DNA of 7,688 nucleotides. Source: an uncultured Clostridia bacterium. GTDB taxonomy: Bacteria; Bacillota; Clostridia; Oscillospirales; Acutalibacteraceae. The DNA is taken from contig CAMOTT010000096.1 of the NCBI GenBank assembly GCA_946626015.1, positions 1 to 7,688 on the forward strand, in the 5' to 3' direction. The position numbers and the translations under genes are program-made. The notes beneath the pieces are model-generated. The model saw only the letters and a program-made list of their open reading frames with translations, ran no database searches and was not told where the DNA came from. Positions 7,267-7,688 of this stretch are shown here, one piece after another (position 1 is the first letter of the stretch; each line of letters begins with the position of its first letter).

Positions 7267-7688
7267 ATGAAGATCGACGCGACGCAATTAGGGTATAAAG
7301 AAATAAACGAGGCTCTGCGCGGCGCAGAGCGTGACGTAACGCTTTTGGACTGCATAGGTCAGCGCTTTATCGGCGCAGGCATGACAAAGCACGCCATCAC
7401 CATAACCGGCATACCGGGCAACGCCCTTGGCGCCTACCTCAACGGCGCGGAGATAACAGTGCAAGGCAACGCTCAGGACGCTGTGGGCGACACCATGAAC
7501 GACGGCAGGATAGTTATCCACGGCAACATCGGCGACGCCGCCGGTTACGCCATACGCGGCGGCTCCATCTACGTCCGGGGGAACGCCGGATATCGCGCAG
7601 GCATACATATGAAAGCATACAAAGAAAAGATCCCCGTTATGGTCATCGGCGGCTGCGCGGGCAGCTTTTTAGGCGAATATCAGGCGGG
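7267..7688 (+). CDS. GXGXG-domain subunit of glutamate synthase, N-terminal 140 residues (3' end beyond window)
   Basis: Corresponds to the C-terminal right-handed beta-helix of GltB, here a separate protein. It has the repeating glycine pattern GNALGAYLNG (51-60), GNAQDAVGDTMNDG (67-80), GNIGDAAGYAIRGG (86-99) and GNAGYRAGIHM (105-115), followed by VMVIGGCAG (124-132). The start ATG at 7267 follows the upstream TAG by 1 nt and has GGAGGTG at 7251-7257 nine nt before it. The frame is open to the right edge. In one-piece glutamate synthase this helix is structural and helps couple the amidotransferase and FMN sites. Related domains occur in formylmethanofuran dehydrogenase FwdC and in GlxC/MgsB proteins, but the operon context favours glutamate synthase. 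Confidence 0.92.
   Translation, partial: MKIDATQLGYKEINEALRGAERDVTLLDCIGQRFIGAGMTKHAITITGIPGNALGAYLNGAEITVQGNAQDAVGDTMNDGRIVIHGNIGDAAGYAIRGGSIYVRGNAGYRAGIHMKAYKEKIPVMVIGGCAGSFLGEYQA

Overview
The window is an ammonia-assimilation locus from what is most likely an anaerobic Firmicute of the class Clostridia. The evidence is two textbook sigma-A promoters, strong GGAGG-type ribosome binding sites, a type III glutamine synthetase, and a split, iron-sulfur-rich glutamate synthase of the archaeal/clostridial kind. Base composition is moderate in GC and even across the genes. I see no sign of recent transfer, mobile elements, tRNA, rRNA or CRISPR. Placing it nearer Ruminococcaceae/Oscillospiraceae is only an impression from the GSIII and split GOGAT content.

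Layout: two operons diverge from a 349-bp control region (2644-2992). Leftward run glnN (glutamine synthetase type III, 547-2643) and, 19 nt later, an ammonium transporter (amt, cut by the left edge). Rightward run five tightly packed genes: a class II glutamine amidotransferase (2993-4090), a ferredoxin-FMN glutamate synthase subunit (4087-5592), a four-cluster polyferredoxin (5596-6036), an FAD/NAD(P)H oxidoreductase (6033-7265) and a GXGXG-domain subunit (7267 onward, cut by the right edge). The genes overlap by ATGA or are separated by 1-3 nt.

Together they form one circuit. Amt admits ammonium, GlnN fixes it into glutamine, and the amidotransferase would release ammonia from glutamine. 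The FMN subunit would use that ammonia to aminate 2-oxoglutarate, with electrons passed from NAD(P)H through FAD, the polyferredoxin and the N-terminal ferredoxin domain. The amidotransferase, FMN and GXGXG units that are fused in ordinary GltB are separate polypeptides here, and the reductase is a NirB/rubredoxin-reductase-like flavoprotein, not GltD.

The most interesting part is the control region. Both promoters are near-perfect consensus, yet each is followed by terminator-like RNA hairpins before the first gene. The glnN leader has two related hairpins built from four copies of a 12-nt element. The glt leader has a 14-bp terminator that competes with a small hairpin at the predicted 5' end. 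In all three hairpins every G-U wobble pair in the core stem forms only in the RNA of the gene it precedes, which argues that they act as RNA. A TTTACAA-N5-TTGTAAA dyad lies between the promoters. I infer control by premature termination in both directions, but the effector is not visible here.
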